Numbered from the stretch's first letter, positions 33,941 through 43,536 are shown. The stretch is DNA of 64,000 nt from Mesobacterium_A sp034670065 (GCA_034670065.1 JAXMOG010000008.1:106308-170307); one strand, 5' to 3'. Numbers and translations are program-made. Notes: a model not told the origin generated them from the sequence alone.

Positions 33941-35116
33941 ATGACGTTTAAGCGTATTGCTCTTTCCAGCCTGGCACTATTTCCAGGCGCTTTAATTGCC
34001 TTTGTCGAACCCGCGACGATTGGAATTCCTGTATCCATGGCATCGCAATCGACATTGCTGAGTACCTGCGCCTCATTGGGTGGTTTGGCTATTCTGTTTT
34101 CATCAAGAAAATCGCGTGAGGCGTCCGTATTGCGTAAACCACTCGGCTTGTTGCGCCGAAAAGCGGCCAAGAAAATTTTTCGCGAGCTACCGACGGTATC
34201 CGAACAACGCGAAACGCTTAATTCTGTTATGAAATCCGGGCTGGACAATTTGCCAGTCGAACAGCCTGAAACACCCGCCTCAGCTGTAGCACGAGTTTTG
34301 ACACGGGCCCTTCAATCACTGGGCGCCTCCACTTTGACGGAAGCGACAGATCAACAAATTCAAGAGATCTTTGTGCTGTACCGTGTCTTGAACGCAGGCC
34401 CAGGCGATGCCGGGCGTTTGGCTCAGGCGTTCCGTATCCCGTCTGACGCTTTGGCGATCCGGGATGAATTGATCCAGATCGCAGAACAACGGATTGTGTA
34501 TGAGCGCCAGCGCGACACGTTCGAAGCCACCCGAGCTATCTGGATGCTGCGCAGATCCCAAAAAATCGACTGCATGACCGACGTACTGGATAGTATGGCC
34601 ACCCCAGACCCGGAACTTTGGCACCATATCGTCTCGAATTACGATCTGAATCTTCCTGCTCAGGAAAAAGTTGCGTTCTGGTGCCTGAACCAAGAGTCCT
34701 GTGACCGAGCGACGTTGGCTATGTTTCTGCGCCGTGCCGTGACATCCAATCGCCTGACGGAGGCCGCGCGAACCGGCGACAATGCATTCTTGCAAACCGT
34801 CAAATCCACCATTGCTAAATGGCCTTGTGCCAAGCGGTGTGAAATTGCGCTGGACGCTGCCGAAGATCCGGAAGGCGAACAGGATAAACTGGTCGCGCTG
34901 ATCGAAGACATCGCCAAGCAAACTGGCGATACCGGCTGGAAAGTTCCGCAAAACCTGTACGCTGCGCTGCCCGGCCGCCCCGCCCAAAGCAGGGATCATT
35001 GGCGCTTGGACACCGGAACAATGGTAACAGCTCCGAAAATCGAGGACTACGTGGACTTTGGTCAAGACGCTGCAGCACCTGAATTGGTCGTTGCCCCTGC
35101 CCACGCACCCCGATAG
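33941..35116 (+). CDS. Unknown membrane-anchored protein between rimM and trmD, 391 residues
   Basis: Two hydrophobic segments lie in the N-terminal ~57 residues (IALSSLALFPGALIAFV and LSTCASLGGLAILFS). The rest is soluble, alpha-helical and probably cytoplasmic, with repeated charged helices, and I recognise no catalytic motif or family. The gene is preceded by a 150-base AT-rich gap and ends 28 bases before trmD, so it likely shares its promoter with trmD or reads into it. Genes of the rpsP-rimM-trmD-rplS block are usually contiguous, so this is an insertion. No mobile-element flanks are seen. Confidence 0.8.
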   Translation: MTFKRIALSSLALFPGALIAFVEPATIGIPVSMASQSTLLSTCASLGGLAILFSSRKSREASVLRKPLGLLRRKAAKKIFRELPTVSEQRETLNSVMKSGLDNLPVEQPETPASAVARVLTRALQSLGASTLTEATDQQIQEIFVLYRVLNAGPGDAGRLAQAFRIPSDALAIRDELIQIAEQRIVYERQRDTFEATRAIWMLRRSQKIDCMTDVLDSMATPDPELWHHIVSNYDLNLPAQEKVAFWCLNQESCDRATLAMFLRRAVTSNRLTEAARTGDNAFLQTVKSTIAKWPCAKRCEIALDAAEDPEGEQDKLVALIEDIAKQTGDTGWKVPQNLYAALPGRPAQSRDHWRLDTGTMVTAPKIEDYVDFGQDAAAPELVVAPAHAPR

Positions 35117-35144
35117 ACCATGCGGGTTCCAGACCGCAGAGACC

Positions 35145-35945
35145 ATGACTGAAAAGCCCAAATCGCACGGACGAAAGTCCATAACGGCATCCCTGAAACC
35201 ACGGGATTTGATGTCGGAGAATCCGACTTTGGCGCGCGCGTGGCATGCCCAAATCATCACACTGTTCCCAGAGGCATTTCCCGGCGTCTTGGGCTTGTCC
35301 CTGACAGGCCGTGGGCTGAAGGACGGCGTCTGGCAAATGTCCACCATCAATCTGCGCGACTTTGGCGATGGCCGGCACCGAAATGTTGACGACACCCCAG
35401 CCGGCGGTGGTGCAGGCATGGTGCTGCGCCCAGACGTGATGGGCAAAGCGATCGAACATGCCCGCGGCAAGATGCGTGGGAATGCGCCAATTCTGTATAT
35501 GTCGCCCCGCGGTCGCCCGTTTGATCAAGCCATGGCCAAGCAATTGGCGCAGACAAATGGGGCCACCATTCTGTGTGGTCGCTTTGAAGGATTGGACCAA
35601 CGGGTAATAGATCACTACGGCATCACTGAAGTGTCTATGGGGGACTATGTCCTGACCGGTGGCGAGATTGCGGCTCAGGCGATGATAGATGCCACCGTAC
35701 GGCTGCTTCCCGGCATTCTGGGCAACGACGCCTCAGCCGAAGAAGAAAGCTTCTCTGACGGTCTGTTAGAGCATCCACAATACACGCGGCCAGCAGAATG
35801 GAATGGGTTGGCTATCCCAGACATTTTACAGTCTGGTCATCATGGCAAGATCGAAGCTTGGCGGCAGGAAATGTCGGAAAAAATCACGCAAGAAAGACGC
35901 CCCGATCTGTGGGCAGCGCATATTGCTCGCCAAAAAAACACCTAG
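35145..35945 (+). CDS. trmD: tRNA (guanine-N1)-methyltransferase TrmD
   Basis: A 266-residue SPOUT methyltransferase making m1G37 in tRNA, which prevents frameshifting. The trefoil-knot SAM site is visible in ILYMSPRGRPFDQ, CGRFEGLDQRV and MGDYVLTGGE, and the catalytic Asp region is in LLEHPQYTRP. An N-terminal extension of ~30 residues precedes the AWHAQIITLFPEAFPG start of the family; the true start could be the later ATG at 35211. Downstream hairpin at 35993. Confidence 0.96.
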   Translation: MTEKPKSHGRKSITASLKPRDLMSENPTLARAWHAQIITLFPEAFPGVLGLSLTGRGLKDGVWQMSTINLRDFGDGRHRNVDDTPAGGGAGMVLRPDVMGKAIEHARGKMRGNAPILYMSPRGRPFDQAMAKQLAQTNGATILCGRFEGLDQRVIDHYGITEVSMGDYVLTGGEIAAQAMIDATVRLLPGILGNDASAEEESFSDGLLEHPQYTRPAEWNGLAIPDILQSGHHGKIEAWRQEMSEKITQERRPDLWAAHIARQKNT

Positions 35946-35992
35946 TCACCGAACCCCTTGCCCGCCCCCCCGAATCTTCCTATACAACGGCG

Positions 35993-36019
35993 GTCCGGGA
36001 CTCGGTTGAGTCGCCGGAC
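35993..36019 (+). promoter_or_regulatory. Stable hairpin in the trmD-rplS gap
   Basis: Stem gtccgg-gactc / gagtc-g-ccggac, eleven pairs with a single bulged g and a ggtt loop, in the 250-base leader of rplS. No T-run follows, so an mRNA structure or regulatory leader is as likely as a terminator. The rest of this gap has no gene I can support. Confidence 0.5.
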
Positions 36020-36195
36020 ATGTTTCATTTGGCATTGCCCCGCTTTCTTCGGCACTGGGCGCCAGTTGGGACGGCGACACAAGGAACGGCGACTTACCTC
36101 TGGCGGGCGCTACGGCGGACCCGGGTGAAGACACAGAGCTCTGAGACGGCACTAACTTCGCGGAACAACCGTGAGCTAATTCAGGAGTTGATCAG

Positions 36196-36579
36196 ATGAA
36201 CCTGATCGCACAGATCGAAGCGGAACAAATCGCTTCATTGGGGAAAAGCATCCCCGATTTCAAAGCCGGCGACACCATTCGCGTTGGCTACAAGGTGACC
36301 GAAGGTACCCGCAGCCGCGTTCAGAACTACGAAGGCGTATGCATCAGCCGTAAAAACGGCAAGGGCATTGCTGGTTCGTTCACCGTTCGCAAAATTTCGT
36401 TTGGTGAAGGTGTGGAACGTGTGTTCCCGCTGTATTCCACCAACATCGAAAGCATCGAAGTTGTACGCCGCGGCCGCGTGCGTCGTTCGAAGCTGTATTA
36501 CCTGCGGTCGCGTCGCGGCAAATCGGCCCGTATCGCAGAAGTCTCCAACTATAAGCCCCTTAAGGGCGCAGACGCGTAA
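36196..36579 (+). CDS. rplS: Ribosomal protein bL19
   Basis: A 127-residue bL19 at the 30S-50S interface. It shows DFKAGDTIRVGYKVTEG, YEGVCISRKN, SFTVRKIS and YYLRSRRGKSARI, all typical. An AGGAG ribosome binding site precedes the ATG. Followed 11 bases later by rpmE. Confidence 0.97.
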   Translation: MNLIAQIEAEQIASLGKSIPDFKAGDTIRVGYKVTEGTRSRVQNYEGVCISRKNGKGIAGSFTVRKISFGEGVERVFPLYSTNIESIEVVRRGRVRRSKLYYLRSRRGKSARIAEVSNYKPLKGADA

Positions 36580-36590
36580 GGACCAGAAAG

Positions 36591-36812
36591 ATGAAAAAAG
36601 GTATTCACCCCGATTATCACCTGGTCGACGTCAAAATGACCGACGGCTCGGTCTTCCAGGTTCGTACAACCTGGGGCAAAGAAGGCGATACGCTGTCTTT
36701 GGACATTGACCCAACCGTGCACCCAGCATGGACCGGCGGAAACTCGCGCCTGCTGGACGCTGGCGGCCGTGTTTCGAAGTTCAAAAAGAAATACGAAGGT
36801 CTGGGCTTCTAA
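36591..36812 (+). CDS. rpmE: Ribosomal protein bL31, cysteine-free form
   Basis: A 73-residue bL31 (KKGIHPDYHLVDVKMTDGS). None of the four zinc-binding cysteines of the C+ form is present, so it is the zinc-independent type. In many bacteria that type is induced by zinc starvation, but here it sits beside rplS in a housekeeping block and may be the only L31. A strong terminator follows. Confidence 0.95.
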   Translation: MKKGIHPDYHLVDVKMTDGSVFQVRTTWGKEGDTLSLDIDPTVHPAWTGGNSRLLDAGGRVSKFKKKYEGLGF

Positions 36813-36835
36813 GCACCACGCCATCACGATTTTGC

Positions 36836-36863
36836 AAAGCCGTCCCATTTGGGGCGGCTTTTT
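36836..36863 (+). terminator. Rho-independent terminator after rpmE
   Basis: Eleven-pair stem (one G-T) aaagccgtccc / ggggcggcttt with an attt loop and a T-tract, 24 bases after the rpmE stop. Confidence 0.88.
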
Positions 36864-36946
36864 GCATTTCAGCGGTTTACGCCTTGCACCAAGTGATTGT
36901 GTGCCTAGAAATACAGACACACGAAATGTAGTGAACGGGTGAATGT

Positions 36947-39523
36947 ATGCCTCTGCCTTCTCTTACGGAATTGCGCCTGGTTCAGATTACCGACGATGCT
37001 GATAACACGACCGGGATCAGCATTCTGGCAGCAGCAGACCCTGTTCAACCCGTCGCATTGATTGAATTGACCTTAGACCAAACGGTCACGATCAATGGCG
37101 TAGCAACAAACACGATCACACTCGATGGCTTGGGCAGCGATGGCTGGGGGGCAAACGCCAGCTCTGTCATCCAATCCGTCGTTCCGTCAGACCTTCCTGT
37201 TTTGAACGTGACATCCATCCGCGTTTTAGACACCGGTGGCGGAGAGGTGACGTATACTGACACCGAACTACAGCAGATCGGCATTGATCCCACCTTCCGG
37301 ACGATTGCAGCCTCCTCAGACCTCGTCGCACCCACGTTAACCAGCTTCTCCACCCCCGATGTGATCGATCTGACCAGTGGGGACACAACCGGCACCTACA
37401 GCCTGAGTGTGGATGACATCAGCGGTTTGCGCATCGCGCGTGTGACGTTTGATGAAACCTATACGTTTGAAGGCCGAAACTATCTGGGGTTTGAATTCGC
37501 GCCCGAAGAAACGACCGCCAGTCGCGACACACAGTTTCAGTCCGGCGCCATGCCCGAAGGGGACCTGCGCGTCGCATCGCTGTATTTGGAGGATATGCTG
37601 GGCAACAGCACCACGCTCTCCGGTGTCAGTTTGGAACAGGCCGGATTCGCCTCAACCAGCGCCTTGATTGACCCGTTGCGCCCATTGGGCGCCGCCGTCA
37701 CAGTGCATTATTCGGATGACACCGCGCGGTTATCTATGATGAGCCTGACGAACATGTCAGCGGGCACGCCCGTCTTCAGTGTCTTAACGGCAGCGTATAG
37801 CAGCTCCATCTTCCTGGACAGCCAGATCATACCGCAGGGCAATGGCAACTTTGTCAGCACAGCCACCGACACCAGTTTGTACTATGAACTTGATGCCGTG
37901 TTTTCTGATGACGTGGCGGCGGGGGACAAAATCGTTCAGCTCAATTTCGCCCCGCTTGGACGTATCAATCCCGATGGCAGCTCAACCGGAATAGACGTTA
38001 CGCTTCCCAGGTTCGAAATGGTTGCAGATACCACGTATATCAACACGGCCTCACCCAGCCTGACGTGGCAGAACGGGGATCTTGTGTTCTTCGGCGCCGA
38101 TCTGGATGACACTGTGCGCGGTCTAACCGGCAACGATGTCATCGTTGGGGGCGACGGAGACGACATGCTGTATGGCGGCGTAGGCAACGACACGCTGCGC
38201 GGCGGGCTGGGAGACGACGTATTGCAGGCGTCGACCGGCCAGAACCTGTTGGTCGGCGGATTGGGTGACGATACATTGTCAGATGGCGACGGCGCGTCTG
38301 TGATCGACGGTGGCGAAGGCAACGACCATCTATCCGGCGGTCTGAACAGCGATACCGTTCAAGGCGGCGACGGCAATGATACGCTGGTTGGAGAGGCTGG
38401 CGGAGATCGTTTGAATGGGGGCGCGGGCGATGATCTGATCTTGGCTCAGGGCACCGGTGACAGCCTGGATATCTATCGTGCGGAAGTATACCGGATGTAT
38501 CGTGGCATGCTGAACCGCGACCCTGATATTGCTGGATTGGAAGGTTGGGCCAACCTGATCTACACCTCTGACCAACCTGTTGGGCTGAACACCAATGGAC
38601 TAAGCTTTTCGCAGGCAATTCTGACCGTCATGCAGCTTCCGGAATATCAACGGTCCTTCGGTGAACAGTCTGACACTGAATTTCTGCAAAGCGTCTATCG
38701 GGCAGTCTTGGACCGTGACCCTACACCCCAAGAGGCTGGCAATTGGCCAACATCACCCGATACCGGAGTCCCCATGACACGCCACGACGTATGGCGCATT
38801 TTTCTGGATAGTCCCGAGTTCGTAAACACCACGACAGCCGGTGCACTGGCCTTTACTCAAAGCGCCGTCACCGCAACATATAGCGACGAAGTGTTCCGCC
38901 TGTACCGCGCCACATTGGGCCGTGATCCGGATCAGGCCGGTCTAGAAGGCTGGAGCATACTTCTAAACGACGGCACGACATTGCCGGAAATTGTAGACGG
39001 GTTCACAGCATCGCAGGAATTCAACGTCCGCTACGGGCAAACGTCAGACGCCGAATTCGTCACTTTGCTATACCGAAATGTGCTGGGACGCGAACCAGAC
39101 GCAACCGGCTTTGAAGACTGGACCAATAGTCTGGTCATTGACACTCGCACCCGCGCGCAGGTGGTTCTGGGCTTTTCGGAAAGCCCGGAATTTGTTGCCG
39201 CGTCCCGCGACATGCAATTCGTCTATCATAGCAATCAACCCGCAGAGATTTTGCGCGGCGGTGCAGGCGACGATACAATCGTCGGCTCTTTGGGCGCGGA
39301 CCTGTTTGCCTTCAACGTGAACGAGCCCGGAACGGATGCCGTAGGCCCGGTTGACCCTTGGGACACGCTGGTGTTCGAAAGCTTCGGCTATGCCGATGCC
39401 GCCGAAGCACTGACCCATTTCCGGGAAACCGCGCACCAGGTGGTCTTTGCCGATCAGGGTGTCACCGTAGAGTTGGGGGGCATTGCCTTGGCCCAGATCA
39501 CTGAAGATATGATTTTGGTCTGA
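36947..39523 (+). CDS. RTX-type calcium-binding exoprotein with DUF4214 repeats
   Basis: An 858-residue protein with no N-terminal signal peptide. Residues ~1-380 are Thr/Ser/Asp-rich beta-like sequence of unknown fold. Residues ~382-500 hold about eight glycine/aspartate nonapeptide repeats (such as GGDGDDMLYGGVGNDTL) that form a calcium-loaded beta-roll. Four DUF4214-like modules follow (YRMYRGMLNRDPD, YRAVLDRDPT, YRATLGRDPD, YRNVLGREPD, about 510-740). A last RTX repeat is near 770. RTX proteins without signal peptides leave through type I secretion using a C-terminal signal. No secretion genes are adjacent. Likely a surface or adhesion protein; DUF4214 is associated with S-layer-like and phycobilisome-linker-like proteins. 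Confidence 0.87.
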   Translation: MPLPSLTELRLVQITDDADNTTGISILAAADPVQPVALIELTLDQTVTINGVATNTITLDGLGSDGWGANASSVIQSVVPSDLPVLNVTSIRVLDTGGGEVTYTDTELQQIGIDPTFRTIAASSDLVAPTLTSFSTPDVIDLTSGDTTGTYSLSVDDISGLRIARVTFDETYTFEGRNYLGFEFAPEETTASRDTQFQSGAMPEGDLRVASLYLEDMLGNSTTLSGVSLEQAGFASTSALIDPLRPLGAAVTVHYSDDTARLSMMSLTNMSAGTPVFSVLTAAYSSSIFLDSQIIPQGNGNFVSTATDTSLYYELDAVFSDDVAAGDKIVQLNFAPLGRINPDGSSTGIDVTLPRFEMVADTTYINTASPSLTWQNGDLVFFGADLDDTVRGLTGNDVIVGGDGDDMLYGGVGNDTLRGGLGDDVLQASTGQNLLVGGLGDDTLSDGDGASVIDGGEGNDHLSGGLNSDTVQGGDGNDTLVGEAGGDRLNGGAGDDLILAQGTGDSLDIYRAEVYRMYRGMLNRDPDIAGLEGWANLIYTSDQPVGLNTNGLSFSQAILTVMQLPEYQRSFGEQSDTEFLQSVYRAVLDRDPTPQEAGNWPTSPDTGVPMTRHDVWRIFLDSPEFVNTTTAGALAFTQSAVTATYSDEVFRLYRATLGRDPDQAGLEGWSILLNDGTTLPEIVDGFTASQEFNVRYGQTSDAEFVTLLYRNVLGREPDATGFEDWTNSLVIDTRTRAQVVLGFSESPEFVAASRDMQFVYHSNQPAEILRGGAGDDTIVGSLGADLFAFNVNEPGTDAVGPVDPWDTLVFESFGYADAAEALTHFRETAHQVVFADQGVTVELGGIALAQITEDMILV

Positions 39524-39674
39524 GGTTTTTGCCGTTTTAACGCGAATGAGTCTTCATAGACACGGCTTACAGGCACTTCACGCCGCATGCTTCTCTTGCA
39601 GGAAATCCACGAGTACAATATTCGCTAAGTTCAATTTGCGAGATTTCGCATATTAGCAATTAAGAGGTCGTTCA

Positions 39675-40484
39675 GTGGCGCATATCATCGTCGTAGGTAA
39701 CGAAAAGGGCGGCGCGGGCAAATCGACCGTGTCCATGCACTTGGCGACAGCATTGGCCCGCATGGGACATAAGGTTGGCACCCTTGATCTGGATTTGCGG
39801 CAAAAGTCGTTGGCACGCTACATCGCCAATCGCAAATCCTTCCTGAAGGAAAAGGGCCTGTCGCTGCCGATCCCGTCGTACACCGACCTGCCAGAGGTAG
39901 ACCAATCAACGCTGCAACCGGGCGAAAACGCATTTGATCACCGCCTGTCGGCCGCTGTTGGTCAGCTGGAGTTGGAGAATGATTTCATCTTGATCGACTG
40001 CCCCGGTTCGCACACCCGGCTAAGTCAGGTGGCCCATTCACTGGCCGATACATTGGTCACACCGCTAAACGACAGTTTCATTGATTTCGACCTGTTGGCG
40101 CATATCGACACTGATGGAACCAAGATCCTTGGTCCTTCTGTCTATTCCGAAATGGTCTGGAACGCGCGTCAGCTGCGCGCACAAGCTGGTCTGAAACCGA
40201 TCGATTGGGTCGTACTGCGCAACCGCCTTGGCGCGCAGCAGATGGTTAACAAGCAGAAAATGGAAAAAGCGTTGGAACGCCTTTCCAAGCGGATCGGCTT
40301 TCGCGTAGCGCCCGGCTTTAACGAACGGGTTATTTTCAGAGAGCTGTTTCCGCGCGGCCTGACATTGCTGGACCTCAAAGATATTGGCGTAAAACAGCTG
40401 AATATCTCGAATGTGGCCGCCCGGCAGGAAATGCGCGATCTGGTGAAAGCGTTGAACTTGCCAGGGGTAAACGTCAACTTTTGA
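39675..40484 (+). CDS. mipZ: Division-plane positioning ATPase MipZ
   Basis: A 269-residue ParA/MinD-type P-loop ATPase. The deviant Walker A is KGGAGKST (Lys11 and Lys16), and Walker B is in FILIDCPGSHT. The pattern VVGNEKGGAGKST and RQKSLARY matches MipZ of Caulobacter, which binds ParB at the poles, forms a bipolar gradient and inhibits FtsZ ring formation away from midcell. The gene starts with GTG after AGAGG. It lies apart from other division genes. Alphaproteobacterial hallmark. Confidence 0.92.
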   Translation: MAHIIVVGNEKGGAGKSTVSMHLATALARMGHKVGTLDLDLRQKSLARYIANRKSFLKEKGLSLPIPSYTDLPEVDQSTLQPGENAFDHRLSAAVGQLELENDFILIDCPGSHTRLSQVAHSLADTLVTPLNDSFIDFDLLAHIDTDGTKILGPSVYSEMVWNARQLRAQAGLKPIDWVVLRNRLGAQQMVNKQKMEKALERLSKRIGFRVAPGFNERVIFRELFPRGLTLLDLKDIGVKQLNISNVAARQEMRDLVKALNLPGVNVNF

Positions 40485-40499
40485 TGCGGCTGCGTTTCG

Positions 40500-42170
40500 T
40501 TACGCAAATTCCATTTCTGCTTCGGTCAATTCGATTTCCGGCTCTGGTGTCGGTTCTTCGGCCATTTGTAGAAACGCCATCAATTCTTCGGCCTGAGACA
40601 AGGCCTGCGGGTCAGTTGTAACATCGGCCCCAGTGACGTGCAGTGTTGGCGCGCTGGGTCCGTTTACGACCAACGAAACCTCTTCCAGAGCGCTTCCAGA
40701 CTCATAGTAAACCGCGAAGTTATGAGAGCCTGCTTCCAAATAGGTCTGGCCCACAAGCGCGCCGTATTGATCCGGTTGCATGTCCAATTGCTGTTCACCA
40801 ATCAACACACCCGGTGTTTCGTCGGCATAGACATCAAAGGTATACAGCCCGCCCTGAGTGACCCCGATCGTCCCGTAAAATCCGTTTGACGTTCCATCTT
40901 CTACGGCCGGGCCTTCGTCCCAAACAGCCTCGTCAACCGGATCTGTAACCACATCAGGAACTGTCGTATCCACAACATCCGTCAACGCCACATCGATTGA
41001 GCTTTCAAAATAGTCGCCTGCGCTGTTCTGAACAGTGTAGTGCACCAAATCACTGGCACCGGATGCAGGGGCTGTGTACTGCACAGCACCGTCTTGGACC
41101 GAAGCAACACCAAGTGACGGCGCATCCACATAAACCAGCTGCAGATCACTGCCATCGTTGGCCAAAACATCGATCAACACAGTCTCTCCGTGAGCGGCTG
41201 AAACAGAGTCTTGTACGGCAGGGTTATTACTTTCGGATGATGTATCTTCAACGGGTGGGGAAACGGGCGTCTGCTCCTCATCCACAGTCTCTTCGCCGGT
41301 ATCTACAACATCGACAACTTCTTCGACGATATCTTCCGGCGGCGTTGTGCCATCCGACGCTTCCAAAACACGTGTATAAACCAGATCAGATATTTCGGGG
41401 AACGCTGCGATGACCGAAGGGTCAACAGACTCTGGCACAACATAACCCGCAGGTACGGGCGTGCCGTAGATGGAGCTATACGTCACCATGCTGGCAAGGA
41501 AATACAGCGTCTCGGTCCCATGTGGTGCCGTGTCTACATAGAACGTATCGGCAGGCACATCCGCCAGCGTGGTGCTAAGCAATTCTGACAAGACGGATGC
41601 CACTGGGATCAGCGTTACATTGGCATCCGGATCAGCCGTATTCACCATGTTCACGTAATCAAGGTACCACTGGTGATAGTCACCTTGGTTGTCCGCATGG
41701 TAATTGCCCAGCGCGTTGGCCGTGGAGGGAACCTCTGGCGTGTAGCCAGCCATGTCTGACCAACCTTCGTAGACAAACAGCCGTGCTGCTGGCAGCGCAG
41801 CTTGTGTATCGGCCACAATCTCAAGCGTCACATCCAGGGGTGACCGGGTGTCATAGGCATAGTTCTGATCCGGAGCGACATCTTGGATGAAGTTGTTTGG
41901 CGTGATCAGAACGGTGTCGACAGAAGATTGAGAAAAACTTTCGCTTTCTGAATCCCATGCCGCCTGAATATTCCCGAACCCCCATTCAGAGCCCGGCGTG
42001 TCACGATCTGCAAATTGACGCAAAAACCCATAACCACCGCTGACAGCAAGTGAATTACCTTCTGCCTGCGCAAACTGATCCATCCAGTATGGAACGTTGG
42101 TTTGGGAATTTCCTCCGGCAAAATTAACAAGACTATTGCCGTAAATATAAAGACCAACCTGACTTGGCAT
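40500..42170 (-). CDS. SGNH hydrolase-like modular protein with Ig-like and PA14-like segments
   Basis: A 556-residue protein. The N-terminal ~225 residues resemble an SGNH hydrolase: IYGNSLVNF with candidate nucleophile Ser13, LITPNN around 89-93 as a possible oxyanion Asn, and YVDTAPHG with Asp213 and His217 as the remaining dyad. An acidic linker (~300-350, EEVVDVVDTGEE) follows, then a cadherin/Big_9-like module (DVLANDGSDLQLVYVDAPSLG) and a PA14-like module (GLYTFDVYADETPGVLI). No signal peptide is visible, so secretion by type I transport may apply. Ester or glycan deacetylation is a family inference. The fold call is tentative. Confidence 0.55.
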   Translation of the reverse strand: MPSQVGLYIYGNSLVNFAGGNSQTNVPYWMDQFAQAEGNSLAVSGGYGFLRQFADRDTPGSEWGFGNIQAAWDSESESFSQSSVDTVLITPNNFIQDVAPDQNYAYDTRSPLDVTLEIVADTQAALPAARLFVYEGWSDMAGYTPEVPSTANALGNYHADNQGDYHQWYLDYVNMVNTADPDANVTLIPVASVLSELLSTTLADVPADTFYVDTAPHGTETLYFLASMVTYSSIYGTPVPAGYVVPESVDPSVIAAFPEISDLVYTRVLEASDGTTPPEDIVEEVVDVVDTGEETVDEEQTPVSPPVEDTSSESNNPAVQDSVSAAHGETVLIDVLANDGSDLQLVYVDAPSLGVASVQDGAVQYTAPASGASDLVHYTVQNSAGDYFESSIDVALTDVVDTTVPDVVTDPVDEAVWDEGPAVEDGTSNGFYGTIGVTQGGLYTFDVYADETPGVLIGEQQLDMQPDQYGALVGQTYLEAGSHNFAVYYESGSALEEVSLVVNGPSAPTLHVTGADVTTDPQALSQAEELMAFLQMAEEPTPEPEIELTEAEMEFA

Positions 42171-42405
42171 ACCAATCAAACCCCTACACACGCCCCACAA
42201 CCGCAGGGACAGAATAATTAACTAAGGGATTGGCGTCGTCCAAAAGACGATCCATGCAGCACCAAACCCCCACAAAACAGAGGCTTAACCTGATTCAAAG
42301 TGGAGTCAATTGAAGTTATGACGACATTGTGGCCGATTGTATCCAGCCTCGAAACGATACCCAATGCTACGCAAAGACTACGCCGAACTGAGAAATAATC
42401 GCCCA

Positions 42406-43536
42406 TTATTCGCGCGGTTGTTCGCCCAAATTATAGGCGTGCCAATCGGTGATTTCTGGGTAGTTGGCCTGACGCCATGCCCGAACGCGCGGGTTCATCA
42501 TCCTGCGCCAAAGCGGTGGCACAAGAGCGGCCATGGTCATCAGCGGATAGCCAAACGGCAGTTGCGGTGCTTGGTCAGCCTTGTAGTTCTGTAGCAGTGG
42601 AAACCGGCGGTCCGGCTTGTAGTGATGGTCAGAGTGGCGTTGCAGGTTGATCAATAGCCAGTTGGTCGCTTTGTGGGCCGCGTTCCAGGAATGACGCGGT
42701 TTGACATGCTCATACTTGCCCGCGCCCAGATATTTGCGCGTTAAACCATAGTGCTCAACGTAATTGACCAGTTCCAGTTGGAATACGGCCACAACAGCCT
42801 GCACAACAAACAGTAACAACCCCGCCCCGCCACCAAGCAGACCGGCAATACCCAGCATTATCAGTTGCAGTGCCCAATAGCGCCAAAACGGGTTGGTACG
42901 GTGGTGCCACGATTGCCCCTTGCGGGCTTGCCGTGCCTTCTCGGCCCGAAACGAAGACACCAGAGACTGACGCAAGACACGTGGGTAAAACCGATAGAAA
43001 CCTTCATTATATGTTGCGGTTACCGGATCACGCGGGGTGCCAACATACACATGATGCACCAACAGATGTTCACTGCGAAAATGCGAATACAACACCATCG
43101 CCAACAGCACATCAGCCATCCAACGCTCTAACCGGCTAGATTGGTGCATCAGCTCATGCGCGTAGTTGATCCCGATTGTACCAGTCATCACACCGACGCC
43201 CGCAAACAACGCTGCTTTTTCCCCTCCGGACAGATGCGTTGCGCTTGCCGAATACGCGATTAGCGCAAATAGGCTGACAGTCTGCAGCGGAACCCAAAGA
43301 ATGGTGACAGCCCTATACCAACGCAGATGCGTATCATCGATCGACGGATCAGCGTTTTCGGTATTCAGGCCCAACACCATGTCCAAAGCCATGAACAGAT
43401 GCCATGTGCTGACAAATGGCAGCACCAGCCACCAACCACCCTGAAACGCCGCAATCCAAACGACTGGAAACAGCAAAAAAGACAGCCAGAATGGCAAAGC
43501 AGACGATAAACGAGAGACAGTCTGTGCAGGCAACAT
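42406..43536 (-). CDS. alkB: Alkane 1-monooxygenase, AlkB-type integral-membrane di-iron hydroxylase
   Basis: A 376-residue membrane protein with about six helices. The di-iron histidine boxes are all present: HELMH (HxxxH), HLLVHH (HxxxHH), LQRHSDHH (HxxHH) and the additional NYVEHYGL motif specific to AlkB over fatty-acid desaturases. It hydroxylates n-alkanes at the terminal carbon, using electrons from rubredoxin. No rubredoxin or regulator gene is adjacent. The sequence looks fully functional. It lies downstream of mutY on the same strand after a 67-base gap. Confidence 0.92.
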   Translation of the reverse strand: MLPAQTVSRLSSALPFWLSFLLFPVVWIAAFQGGWWLVLPFVSTWHLFMALDMVLGLNTENADPSIDDTHLRWYRAVTILWVPLQTVSLFALIAYSASATHLSGGEKAALFAGVGVMTGTIGINYAHELMHQSSRLERWMADVLLAMVLYSHFRSEHLLVHHVYVGTPRDPVTATYNEGFYRFYPRVLRQSLVSSFRAEKARQARKGQSWHHRTNPFWRYWALQLIMLGIAGLLGGGAGLLLFVVQAVVAVFQLELVNYVEHYGLTRKYLGAGKYEHVKPRHSWNAAHKATNWLLINLQRHSDHHYKPDRRFPLLQNYKADQAPQLPFGYPLMTMAALVPPLWRRMMNPRVRAWRQANYPEITDWHAYNLGEQPRE

